9,586 nt of DNA from positions 1 through 9,586 of the forward strand of contig QHPA01000222.1 in the NCBI GenBank assembly GCA_003218935.1. The letters run 5' to 3'. Both the position numbers and the translations under genes were made by a program. Every line of letters begins with the position of its first letter. Position 1 is the stretch's first letter. This stretch comes from Verrucomicrobiota bacterium. GTDB lineage: Bacteria > Verrucomicrobiota > Verrucomicrobiia > Limisphaerales > AV2. The notes under the pieces were generated by a model. That model was not told the origin of the DNA. It ran no database searches and was given only the letters and a program-made list of their open reading frames with translations. This document shows, piece by piece, positions 1-7,581 of the stretch.

Positions 1-157
1 CCGTGAATCGATTGACGAGTTGCTGACTGACCGGGCCGGCAATATTGGTGGAACTGTCGGCGGACGGAGCCGCCCGCCTGCGCGCGATCACGAGCGCTGC
101 GCAGAAGAGCAGGAGAACGAACACGCCGGCGAGGAATTTGTGAAAGGAGCGGCTCAT
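1..157 (-). CDS. N-terminal fragment of an unrecognised secreted or membrane-anchored protein
   Basis: Reading the minus strand from an ATG at 157 gives 52 codons without a stop, running off the left edge. The start is MSRSFHKFLAGVF. Residues 9-24 are strongly hydrophobic, followed by an Arg-rich stretch (ARRR, about 25-28) and then a Ser/Ala/Pro-rich polar segment. This looks like an uncleaved signal anchor or a signal peptide, so the mature part would probably lie outside the cytoplasm. No family can be named from so short a piece. No good Shine-Dalgarno sequence precedes the ATG, which also holds for several genes here. The gene is divergent from the permease at 408. The reading frame and signal-like N-terminus support a real gene, but an artefactual ORF cannot be excluded. 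Confidence 0.5.
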   Translation of the reverse strand, partial: MSRSFHKFLAGVFVLLLFCAALVIARRRAAPSADSSTNIAGPVSQQLVNRFT

Positions 158-407
158 GCGGCGAAAGGTTAGCGCGGCGCCGTTCGGGTGTCATCTGGCG
201 AATCCCCCGGTTTCATTCGCCATTCGCGATTCCAATTTTAATGCTGAATTTCTTGCGGGTGTGCGCGCAGACGCACAGTTTTCAACGGCTTGGTTTCCCG
301 GTTAACCTCCCGGTGTGACACTGGTTTCCGGCAATCCGCCCGAGGGGAATAACCGATTGCATTTGGGCCTCGGATTCGTAACCTGTGGCGCTTAATTAAC
401 CGTTGAA
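158..407. promoter_or_regulatory. Divergent intergenic region, likely promoters for both sides
   Basis: This 250-base gap separates the minus-strand start at 157 from the permease start at 408, so it should hold promoters in both directions. It is more AT-rich than the genes in patches, for example the Pac-like TTAATTAA at 392-399 just before the permease. No strong sigma-70 promoter is evident. The best rightward candidate is TTGCAT (357-362), a 16-base spacer, then TAACCT (379-384), each matching only 3 of 6 consensus bases. A short exact tandem duplication of CATTCGC lies near 214-227. No ORF or RNA gene was recognised in it. Confidence 0.35.
300..324. promoter_or_regulatory. Two adjacent short dyads, possible operator
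   Basis: GGTTAACC at 300-307 is a perfect palindrome. Two bases later, CCGGTGTGACACTGG at 310-324 is an odd-length dyad with 6 of 7 arm positions pairing around a central G. The location, mid-way between divergent genes, suits a regulator-binding site. Short palindromes occur by chance, and no known operator consensus is matched with confidence. Confidence 0.15.
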
Positions 408-1550
408 ATGCGACAGTTTTTGACCATTGCGAGCAACGCGTTCATGGAACTGGTCCGGCAGCCGGTTTTTTTGCTGTTGATGACGTGCTCGGCCGTGTTC
501 AATGTTTTTCTGGCCACGGTCCCTTACTTTGGCTTCGGTGACGACCCCAAACTGGTCAAGGACAGCACGCTGGCTGTGATGTTGCTGTCCGGCTTGTTTG
601 GCGCGGTGTTGAACGCGTCGGCGTCCGTGGCGCACGAGATACGGTCCGGCACGGCACTGGCGGTGCTGGCGAAGCCGGTCGGGCGCGCCCAATTTCTGCT
701 GGCCAAATACGTGGGCCTGGCTGCGGCGCTGGCCGTGCTGACTTATGTGAACGCGCTCAGCGCGCTGCTCGCCAGCCGGATGGCCTACGACGCATACGGC
801 GACGCGGACACGCGGGCTTTCGGAATTTTCTGTGGAGCCCTGGCGCTCGGCCATGTCGCGGCCGGATTCATCAACTATTTTTTACGGCGCCCGTTTGTGG
901 CGAACGCGGTTCTGGCCGTGGTCATCATGGCCACGCTGGCGTTCGTGGTGATCGTGAACTTCACCAAAACCACCAACCGGTTTGGCTATTCTCCAAACGA
1001 GGTGGACTGGCGGCTGGTGCCGGCGGCGATTCTGATTCTGTTCGCGTTGCTGGTGCTGGCCGGCCTGGCGCTGGCCTGCTCCACGCGATTTGAAATGATC
1101 CCGACCCTGGCCATCTGCACCGGCATCTTCCTGCTCGGATTGATGTCCGACTACTTGTTTGGCCGGCTCGCCGAGCCGGTCTGGATGGCGAGCCTGCCGG
1201 CGGAACTGAACAACCCGCTGTTGGAAGGAGATCAGAAAAAGTTATTGAATGAAATCGTGGAAAAATACGACAAGGACAAGGACGGTCGGCTCGATCTGGC
1301 CGAGCAGAAATCGCTAAAGCCGGAGGACAAACAGCGGTTAAGTCAGGCTGGCCTGGGAGGCCGCTGGTGGGCTTCCCTGCTTTACACGGTCGTGCCGAAT
1401 TGGCAGCTTTTCTGGCTCGCCGATGCCCTCGAGGGGAAAAACAAAATTCCGTGGAGTTACGTGGGCCGGGCGTTTGGATACGTCATTGGTTACCTCGGTG
1501 CTTCGCTGGCGTTGGGACTGGTGCTGTTTGAAGAGCGGGAACTGAGCTGA
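408..1550 (+). CDS. ABC-2-type transporter permease with an embedded EF-hand loop
   Basis: This is a 380-residue polytopic inner-membrane protein, probably the membrane subunit of an ABC exporter. Its N-terminus (amphipathic start, then the LVRQPVFLLL stretch near 15-24) is typical of ABC-2 permeases. About eight membrane segments can be read at roughly 19-41, 55-75, 97-120, 137-159, 165-184, 203-223, 232-251 and 354-374. The large hydrophilic loop 252-350 carries a canonical EF-hand calcium loop at 288-299. With N- and C-termini inside, that loop would face out of the cytoplasm. The start is fixed: an in-frame TAA lies at 393-395 and no other start codon intervenes. No clear Shine-Dalgarno sequence is visible. 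The stop is two bases before the next ATG, which suggests translational coupling. Its ATPase partner is probably the gene at 7582. The substrate is unknown. Confidence 0.8.
   Translation: MRQFLTIASNAFMELVRQPVFLLLMTCSAVFNVFLATVPYFGFGDDPKLVKDSTLAVMLLSGLFGAVLNASASVAHEIRSGTALAVLAKPVGRAQFLLAKYVGLAAALAVLTYVNALSALLASRMAYDAYGDADTRAFGIFCGALALGHVAAGFINYFLRRPFVANAVLAVVIMATLAFVVIVNFTKTTNRFGYSPNEVDWRLVPAAILILFALLVLAGLALACSTRFEMIPTLAICTGIFLLGLMSDYLFGRLAEPVWMASLPAELNNPLLEGDQKKLLNEIVEKYDKDKDGRLDLAEQKSLKPEDKQRLSQAGLGGRWWASLLYTVVPNWQLFWLADALEGKNKIPWSYVGRAFGYVIGYLGASLALGLVLFEERELS
1269..1304 (+). other. EF-hand calcium-binding loop inside the permease
   Basis: Codons 288-299 of the permease read DKDKDGRLDLAE. 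This fits the 12-residue EF-hand loop, with Asp at positions 1, 3 and 5, Gly at 6, a hydrophobic Leu at 8, Asp at 9 and Glu at 12. Flanking residues (NEIVEKY before, QKSL after) could form the short entering and exiting helices. Only one loop is visible, so it would be a solitary EF-hand. Calcium binding is predicted from the pattern and has not been demonstrated. Confidence 0.75.
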
Positions 1551-1552
1551 AC

Positions 1553-3478
1553 ATGGAACGAAGCATCCAAAAAATCGGAGTCATAAACTGGATCATCCTG
1601 CTGGTGGTGGGCGCCGGCAGCGCCCTGGTCGGGCGCTACGCCGCTACCGCGACCGGCACGGTGGGCGCCGCTTTAGTCGGCATCGGTTTTCTGGTCGCGG
1701 TCGTCAGCTTTTTCCAGATGCGCCTCGAGGAACGGGAGCGGCTGGAAAAGCTGGAGTACGAGGAGCTGAGAAAGGCCAGGAGCAGCGGCACGTTGTTTTC
1801 GGAGACCGAAGCGGACACGTTTCCGGCGCGCCGCTCGCGCGAGCAATTTGAGAAGTATCTGCTGCCGCTGTTCACGGCGCTGTTGTTTCTGCTGCAAGGC
1901 GGCGCGGTCTGGTGGTTCTGGAAATGGCTCGGCAAAGCCGCGCCTCCAGGACTCGACCACGCGCCCATTGCCATGGCGTTGTACGCGCTGTTCGCGCTGA
2001 TTTTGTTCCTGCTCGGCAAATACTCCTCCGGTCTTTCCCGGCTCGATGGCCAGCGGCTGTTGCGGCCCGGCGCCGGGTACCTGATCCTGGGCGCGTGTAT
2101 TTGTTTCCTTGTGGCGGGGACCGAGGCGGCGGCCTTCTTTGGTTTCCCGAAGGTTGATTTCTTCGTTGCTTATGGATTGTGCTTTGTCCTCGGTCTGACG
2201 GCCGTCGAAACGCTCATTGGTCTGGTGTTGGAAATCTATCGTCCGCGCGTCAAAGGCCAGGCAGCGCGGCTGCTTTACGAGAGCCGGCTTATCGGACTGC
2301 TCGGCCAGCCCGGCGGGCTGATCACCACGGCGGCGCAGGCGCTCGACTACCAGTTTGGTTTCAAAGTCTCCGAGACCTGGATTTTCAAGTTTCTCAAAGA
2401 GGCGATGCTTTTGATCATTCTGCTGCAACTCGGTGCGCTGTTTCTCTCGACGATGTTCGTCATCATCGAGCCGAACGAGCAAGGGCTGCTGGAACATTTC
2501 GGCAGGCCGGCAGGCGCCCACGCCGTGCTGGAACCAGGATTTCATTTCAAATGGCCCTGGCCCATTGACATCGTTTATCGCTATCAGACGCGCCAGATCC
2601 AAAGTTTCATCGTTGGGGAGGTTCCGGATCCCGATCTTGATAAAGACCGGACCGTGCTCTGGACGAGGCCGCACTTCAAGAGCAAGGAAGGCGAAGGCTC
2701 CGAGATGCCAGGGATGCTCGTGGCCAGTCGCGGCCAGATCGCCCGCACCGATACCAACGAAAAAGCGGTTCCGGCGAATCTCCTTACCGTCAGCATTCCA
2801 TTTCAGTATCAGATCACCAACCTTCTGGCCTGGGCCTACAATCACGCGAACTCCGATGAATTACTCCAGGAGTTGGCCAACCGCGAAGTCGTCCGCTACC
2901 TGGTGAACGTCGATATGGAAAACATCATGTCGAGCGGGCGACTTGGGGCGGCGGAGGAAATCCGCCGGCGCGTGCAGGCGCGGGCCAATGAAGCGAAACT
3001 TGGAGTGAACATTATCTTCGCCGGGCTGCAGGACATCCACCCGCCGCTCGGAAACAAACGAACGCCCGTGGCGGCGGCCTTCGGGCAGGTCGTCAGCGCC
3101 GTGCAGCAGAAGCAAACGAACCACCTCTATGCGCTGGCGTACGCGTCGGAAAAAATTCCCTCCGCGCAGGCCGAGGCGACGAACATTCTCGCGCAGGCGC
3201 GCAACGCGGCGGTGACGAAGGTGGCACTTGCAGAGGCGGAAGCGGCACGATTCACAAATCAGATCACAGCTTATGAGGCGTCGCCGTCCGTTTATACGCA
3301 GCGATTGCGGCTCGACACGCTGGCGCGCTCCCTGGAACCCGTCCGCAAGTATGTCTTAACGGCCACGAACACACAGGACATCCTCATCCTGAACCTGGAG
3401 GAAAAAATCCGGCCGGATTTGTTGGGCGGCGTGATCCTGCCGCCCGAGGCAACCAAATCGGGCACGATGAACAAATGA
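1553..3478 (+). CDS. SPFH/Band 7 (HflK-like) protein with N-terminal polytopic membrane domain
   Basis: This is a 641-residue protein made of two parts. Residues 1-303 form a membrane domain with about seven hydrophobic segments (near 8-28, 36-55, 102-124, 136-155, 174-195, 202-225 and 282-303) and a charged Glu/Arg-rich, probably coiled stretch at 56-75. From about 304 an SPFH domain begins with IIEPNEQGLLEHFGRP, followed by the PGFHFKWPWPID motif typical of HflK-like proteins. An insert near 355-400 contains an Asp-rich run (D359, D361, D363, D365). The segment near QDIHPP (493-498) and the following Ala/Glu-rich helix match the HflK C-terminal region. HflK usually has one membrane helix and about 400 residues, so the extra 280 residues are unusual. 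The role is probably as a scaffold or ring subunit with the next two proteins. The start lies two bases after the permease stop. Confidence 0.82.
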   Translation: MERSIQKIGVINWIILLVVGAGSALVGRYAATATGTVGAALVGIGFLVAVVSFFQMRLEERERLEKLEYEELRKARSSGTLFSETEADTFPARRSREQFEKYLLPLFTALLFLLQGGAVWWFWKWLGKAAPPGLDHAPIAMALYALFALILFLLGKYSSGLSRLDGQRLLRPGAGYLILGACICFLVAGTEAAAFFGFPKVDFFVAYGLCFVLGLTAVETLIGLVLEIYRPRVKGQAARLLYESRLIGLLGQPGGLITTAAQALDYQFGFKVSETWIFKFLKEAMLLIILLQLGALFLSTMFVIIEPNEQGLLEHFGRPAGAHAVLEPGFHFKWPWPIDIVYRYQTRQIQSFIVGEVPDPDLDKDRTVLWTRPHFKSKEGEGSEMPGMLVASRGQIARTDTNEKAVPANLLTVSIPFQYQITNLLAWAYNHANSDELLQELANREVVRYLVNVDMENIMSSGRLGAAEEIRRRVQARANEAKLGVNIIFAGLQDIHPPLGNKRTPVAAAFGQVVSAVQQKQTNHLYALAYASEKIPSAQAEATNILAQARNAAVTKVALAEAEAARFTNQITAYEASPSVYTQRLRLDTLARSLEPVRKYVLTATNTQDILILNLEEKIRPDLLGGVILPPEATKSGTMNK

Positions 3479-3494
3479 CTCTGAATTTGCGCTT

Positions 3495-4403
3495 ATGAAA
3501 CGAAATCTGATCACGCTGATCACCGCGGCCGTGCTGCTGGTGATTTTCATCTGCATGTTGTTCACTTTCCAGGTCCGCCAGACCGAAGTGGCGGTCGTCA
3601 CCACCTTCGGCGAATACTCCCGCAGCATCACCGAACCCGGCTTGAAAGGCCGGCTCCCCTGGCCCATCCAGAAGGTCTATGAGTTCGACAACCGGTTGCA
3701 AACCTTCGAGCGCAAGTTCGACGAGACCATCACCAAAGACCAGAAAAACCTGGTGATCGCCGTTTACGCGGGCTGGCGCGTCGCGGATCCAAGAGTTTTC
3801 CTGGAAAGCTTTAACGGAGATATGGCGAAAGCCGAACAAAAGCTGGAAGAGATCATCCGGAATGCCAAGAGCGGTATCATTGGCCAATACAACTTCAGCG
3901 ATCTGATTTCCACGAACCTTGCCGAGCTGAAATTCGACCAGATCGAGAAGGAGATGCTCGACGCCGTTCAGGCGCAGGTCAAAGGGACCTATGGCATCAC
4001 GGTTGACACGATGGGCATCAAGCAGCTTGGCTTGCCGGAGAGCATCACCAGCATCGTGTTCGAGCGCATGCGGGCCGAGCGTCAGCAACTGATCGCCACC
4101 TACCAAAGCGAAGGTGACCGCGACGCGAAAAACATCCGCGCGGACGCCGACGCGAAGGCGAACAAAATCCTGGCCGAGGCTTCGGGAGAGGCGAAGAAGG
4201 TTCTCGGCGAGGCCGACGCGAAAGCCTCCGAATACTACGAGGCCTTCAGGAAGAAACCCGAGCTGGCCATTTTCCTGATGCAGCTCAACGCGATCGAGCA
4301 GTCGTTGAAAGACCGCGCTTATCTCATCCTTGGGCCGCAGACACCGCCGTTCAATCTGCTGAATGGCGCGGCAGGCGACAGCGGCAGTTCATTGAAGAAG
4401 TAG
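3495..4403 (+). CDS. hflC: HflC-like SPFH/Band 7 protein
   Basis: This 302-residue protein has one N-terminal membrane helix (about 5-26) and then an SPFH domain starting at VRQTEVAVVTTFGEY, with an LPWPIQKVYEFDNR motif. The C-terminal half is a long charged Ala/Glu-rich helix. It begins at MRAERQQLIATYQSEGD (from residue 192) and continues through repeated Ala-Asp-Ala/Glu-Ala segments to an EAFRKKPE motif. That order and the length match HflC of the HflK/HflC complex, which forms a membrane-anchored cage around the FtsH protease in Escherichia coli. No ftsH is present in the window, and both neighbours are HflK-like, so the partner may differ. The gene follows the polytopic SPFH gene by 16 bases. 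No clear Shine-Dalgarno sequence is visible. Orthology to classical hflC is inferred from domain pattern only. Confidence 0.85.
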   Translation: MKRNLITLITAAVLLVIFICMLFTFQVRQTEVAVVTTFGEYSRSITEPGLKGRLPWPIQKVYEFDNRLQTFERKFDETITKDQKNLVIAVYAGWRVADPRVFLESFNGDMAKAEQKLEEIIRNAKSGIIGQYNFSDLISTNLAELKFDQIEKEMLDAVQAQVKGTYGITVDTMGIKQLGLPESITSIVFERMRAERQQLIATYQSEGDRDAKNIRADADAKANKILAEASGEAKKVLGEADAKASEYYEAFRKKPELAIFLMQLNAIEQSLKDRAYLILGPQTPPFNLLNGAAGDSGSSLKK

Positions 4404-4406
4404 GAG
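4403..4406 (+). promoter_or_regulatory. Ribosome binding site (GGAG) for the HflK-like gene
   Basis: GGAG overlaps the last base of the preceding TAG stop and sits six bases before the ATG at 4413. It supports that start and coupled translation of the HflC- and HflK-like genes. It is one of only two clear Shine-Dalgarno sites in the window. Confidence 0.55.
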
Positions 4407-4412
4407 CCGGCG

Positions 4413-5537
4413 ATGAACAACGACCCTTCAAAGCCCGAACACGAACACGGAGCGGCAAGGCCGAAGCCCGCACCAGACCCTGCCCACAGCGTCGAGGATG
4501 TCAGCGCGCGTGCGTTGTCCGAAGCGTTGCGGAGCAGCTTTCACGTCGTCAAACTGCTGATGGGCGCGCTCGTCCTGGCCTTCGTTCTGTCCGGTGTTTT
4601 CACCGTCAAACCGAATCAGGTCGCCATCAAATTGCGCTTCGGCAAGCCCGTCGGCGTGGGCGACGGCCAACTGCTCAAGCCCGGACTTCACTGGAAGTTT
4701 CCTTATCCGATTGACGATGTGGTTTATGTCCCGGTCGGCGAGACCCACACCGTCACTTCCACGGCTGGCTGGTACTATCAGACGCCGGAGGAGGCTGCAG
4801 CCGGCCAGAAGCCCCAGCCGCTGGGTGTCCTTCGGTCCGGTGTGGACGGCTATACGTTGAGCGGCGACGGCGACATCATTCATGCCCGCGCCACGCTCAG
4901 CTATCGCATCAAAGATCCGATCAGTTATGTGTTCAGCTTCCGCAATGCGACGAACCTGCTGCAGCACGTTCTCGACAACGCGCTGTTTTACGCCTCGGCC
5001 CGCTTCACCGCTGATGACGCGCTTTATCGAAACAAGCTGGCCTTCCAGGAATCGGTCCAGGCCCGTGTGGGGCAGTTGGTTGATCATTTGAAACTCGGAG
5101 TGAAGATCGAGTCAGGCGAAGTCCGCACGGACACGCAACCGCCCGTTGACGTGGTCGAAGCCTTCAACAATGTCATCAAAGCCGAGAATCAGGGAAACAT
5201 CAAAGTCCAGGAAGCCGAAACCTATGCGCGCGGCGCAACCAACAAGGCCGCGGGCGACGCCACAGTCATCCTGCGCGGCGCGACGACCGCCAGCAACTAC
5301 CTCGTGACCACTGTCGCCGCCGAAGCGGACCGGTTCGAAAAACTGCTGCCGCGCTATGAGGCCAACCCCGAGTTGTTCATACAACGACTGCTGTCGGAGA
5401 AAATGGGACAGGTTCTGACCAACGCCCAGTACAAGGTTTTCCTGCCCGAGCGTCCCGATGGCAAACCGTGGGAACTGCGGTTACAGTTGAGCAAAGAACC
5501 GGACGTGCCGAAAAAAGAAACGCCAAAACCGGAGTAA
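4413..5537 (+). CDS. hflK: HflK-like SPFH/Band 7 protein
   Basis: This 374-residue protein has a polar, Pro/His-containing N-terminal tail (1-43, with HEH at 10-12). One membrane helix follows at about 45-65, then an SPFH domain starting TVKPNQVAIKLRFGKP. HflK features visible in order are PGLHWKFPYPID, a beta-rich segment with SYRIKDPISYVF, the QPPVDVVEAFNNVIKAENQ stretch, and the C-terminal EADRFEKLLPRYEANPE then LSEKMGQVL. Length and layout fit HflK, which pairs with HflC in an alternating membrane ring. The tail ends in a Lys/Pro/Glu-rich stretch. The gene starts nine bases after the HflC-like stop with a GGAG site. It is a diverged paralogue of the 1553 gene, so the locus encodes two HflK-type and one HflC-type subunit. 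No nearby FtsH suggests a different client. Confidence 0.85.
   Translation: MNNDPSKPEHEHGAARPKPAPDPAHSVEDVSARALSEALRSSFHVVKLLMGALVLAFVLSGVFTVKPNQVAIKLRFGKPVGVGDGQLLKPGLHWKFPYPIDDVVYVPVGETHTVTSTAGWYYQTPEEAAAGQKPQPLGVLRSGVDGYTLSGDGDIIHARATLSYRIKDPISYVFSFRNATNLLQHVLDNALFYASARFTADDALYRNKLAFQESVQARVGQLVDHLKLGVKIESGEVRTDTQPPVDVVEAFNNVIKAENQGNIKVQEAETYARGATNKAAGDATVILRGATTASNYLVTTVAAEADRFEKLLPRYEANPELFIQRLLSEKMGQVLTNAQYKVFLPERPDGKPWELRLQLSKEPDVPKKETPKPE
5531..5534 (+). promoter_or_regulatory. Ribosome binding site (GGAG) for the P-type ATPase
   Basis: GGAG runs directly into the TAA stop of the HflK-like gene and lies nine bases before the ATG at 5544. It favours this start over the in-frame ATG at 5562, which has no such site. 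Confidence 0.5.
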
Positions 5538-5543
5538 CGTCGT

Positions 5544-7568
5544 ATGCAAATCACATCATTGATGAGCCGCGAGGAGCACGATCCTCACGACCACGCGCAC
5601 GATCATGACCACGAGCACATTCCAGTCCGGTTGTGGCAGATGGTCGTGGGCGTGATCTTCATCGCCAACTCCTTCCTGGTGGAATGGGCGTTTGAGAAAG
5701 GGAGCATGGTGGCCGGGCTAAGCGCGATGGTGGGCGCGATCATCCTTGGCTGGCCGATTGTCGCCACGGCAGTCAAGGACCTCAAACACGGCATCCTCAG
5801 CATCAACGAACTGGTGGCCATCGCCGTTCTGGCCGCGTTCGCTTCGGGCGAATCGCAAATCGGCGGCTACCAGACCGCGGGGATCATCGCCTTCTTCATG
5901 CTGCTGGGCGAACTGATCGAAACGCGCACCGCCGCCGGCGCGCGCGTGTCCATTGAATCACTCATCAAACTCACGCCAACCAAAGCGCGCCGCATCACCG
6001 CCAAAGGTGACGAAGAGGAAGTCGCGGCGAAAGACCTGGCCGTCGGCGACATGATCCGCATCCGCCCCGGCGACAACGTCGCGGCCGACGGCGTCATCGT
6101 CAGCGGGCAGGGGTCGTTCAACCAGGCCAACATCACCGGCGAATCGCTGCCGGTGGACAAAAAGCCCGGCGACGACGTTTTTGCCGGAACGCAGAACCTG
6201 ACCGGCGTTTTGGAAGTGCGGGTCACCCGCGCCGGCGAGGACACGACGTTGGGCCGTGTGCGCGAGCTGATCCTGGCGGCGGAGAAGACCAAACTCCCGA
6301 TCATGCGCATCATTGACCAATACATGGTCTATTACACGCCGCTCGTGCTGGTGCTGGGCGCGATGGTTTGGGCTTTCACGAAAGACCTCGACCGCGTCAT
6401 TACCGTGCTGGTCATCGCCTGTCCCTGCGCTTTCATCCTGGCCTCACCCTCAGCGATGGTCGCCGCGCTGTCGGCCGCGGCGCGCCTCGGCATCCTGATC
6501 AAGAACGTCGGAGACATCGAACTCGCGGCGCGCATCAACGCTTTTGTGTTCGACAAGACCGGCACGCTCACGACCGGCAAACTGGTGGTCAGCCGCCTGG
6601 CGCCGCTGGGTGAAACGAAGCCGGCGGAACTGCTGCACCTCGCCGCCTCGGCTGAGAAGTACAGCAATCACCCGACCGCGAAGGCGCTGGCGCAACTCGC
6701 CGATGAGGCAGGTGTGCCACTGGCCGAGCCCAAGGACTTTGCGGAAGCCGCCGGTCGCGGCATCAAGGCGAAGGTGGACGGCGCGGAAGTCATCATCGGC
6801 CGGGCGCAATGGCTCAAAGACAATGGCCTCAAAGACGATTTTGTGAAATCGGTGGACCTGAACGAGACCGAGGGATTCAGCCTGATTTTTGTCGCGCGCG
6901 ATGGCCGTTGCATCGGCTGGGTCGGCCTTCAGGATCAGACGCGCTCCGAAGCCCGGCCGGCGCTCGCCGCACTGAAGGAGAACCGGGTGCGCCGCATCGC
7001 GATGGTGTCCGGCGATCGCCAGCCGGTCGCGACCCGGGTGGCGCGCGAGATCGGTTGCGAAGAAGTCGTTGCCGAGTGTCTCCCGCAAAATAAAGTGCAG
7101 TTTGTCCGCGAAATGAAAAGCCGCGGCTATCGCGTCGCCGTGGTGGGGGACGGCGTGAACGACGCGCCGGCGCTGGCCGCGGGCGACATGGGCATCGCGA
7201 TGGGTGCGGCGGGCAGCGAAGTGGCCATCCATAGCGCGACCATCGCGCTCATGAACAATGATCTGCGCCGGCTGCCGTTCCTCGTGAAGCTGTCGCGTCA
7301 GACGAGGGCCGTCATCAATCAGAATTTCCTGTTCGGCGTTTGCTTTATCATCGGCGGCTGGACGGCCGGCGCCTTCGGCTACTTGAACCCGATCATCGCG
7401 GCGATTCTGCACAACGCCGGCTCCTTGATCGTGGTGTTCAACAGCGCCCGCCTCGTGCGGCTGGGCGAAGAACTGGAGCCGTTCCAGGCCGTCTCGGCGG
7501 AACCGACTGGCAAAGGCACGGGTCCTGAAGCTGAGCCGGTGCCGGAACTGACGCCGAAGGCGGCTTAG
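5544..7568 (+). CDS. P1B-type heavy-metal-translocating ATPase with His-rich N-terminal tail
   Basis: This 674-residue ion pump should couple ATP hydrolysis to metal cation transport across the inner membrane. The P-type motifs are complete: TGES at 198-201 (actuator), CPC at 293-295 in membrane helix 6, phosphorylated Asp337 in DKTGT, His-Pro at 376-377, MVSGD at 487-491, and GDGVND at 535-540. Eight membrane helices are readable, at about 28-48, 54-76, 86-101, 105-122, 264-281, 286-308, 595-612 and 617-637, which is the P1B layout. There is no N-terminal HMA (CxxC) domain. Instead residues 12-25 hold seven histidines alternating with acidic residues. The last helix carries HNAGS (623-627) and FNSARL. 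This is neither the HEGxT motif of P1B-4 pumps nor the usual copper-pump signature, so the metal is uncertain. Zn/Cd/Co-type cations are likelier than copper. It sits six bases after the HflK-like gene. Confidence 0.9.
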   Translation: MQITSLMSREEHDPHDHAHDHDHEHIPVRLWQMVVGVIFIANSFLVEWAFEKGSMVAGLSAMVGAIILGWPIVATAVKDLKHGILSINELVAIAVLAAFASGESQIGGYQTAGIIAFFMLLGELIETRTAAGARVSIESLIKLTPTKARRITAKGDEEEVAAKDLAVGDMIRIRPGDNVAADGVIVSGQGSFNQANITGESLPVDKKPGDDVFAGTQNLTGVLEVRVTRAGEDTTLGRVRELILAAEKTKLPIMRIIDQYMVYYTPLVLVLGAMVWAFTKDLDRVITVLVIACPCAFILASPSAMVAALSAAARLGILIKNVGDIELAARINAFVFDKTGTLTTGKLVVSRLAPLGETKPAELLHLAASAEKYSNHPTAKALAQLADEAGVPLAEPKDFAEAAGRGIKAKVDGAEVIIGRAQWLKDNGLKDDFVKSVDLNETEGFSLIFVARDGRCIGWVGLQDQTRSEARPALAALKENRVRRIAMVSGDRQPVATRVAREIGCEEVVAECLPQNKVQFVREMKSRGYRVAVVGDGVNDAPALAAGDMGIAMGAAGSEVAIHSATIALMNNDLRRLPFLVKLSRQTRAVINQNFLFGVCFIIGGWTAGAFGYLNPIIAAILHNAGSLIVVFNSARLVRLGEELEPFQAVSAEPTGKGTGPEAEPVPELTPKAA

Positions 7569-7581
7569 TCGCGTTGAAGTT

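Noticed and set aside
357..384. Sigma-70 promoter TTGCAT-16-TAACCT before the first permease
   Set aside because: Each hexamer matches only 3 of 6 consensus bases. It is mentioned as the best candidate but not called as a separate feature.
2627..2647. Asp-rich DPDLDKD stretch in the first SPFH protein as a second EF-hand
   Set aside because: The Asp spacing starts like an EF-hand loop, but Gly at position 6 and Glu at position 12 are missing, so it does not meet the pattern.
1673..2845. 390-codon minus-strand ORF opposite the polytopic SPFH gene
   Set aside because: It overlaps a real gene and has the same Arg/Gln-rich shadow composition, with no domain.
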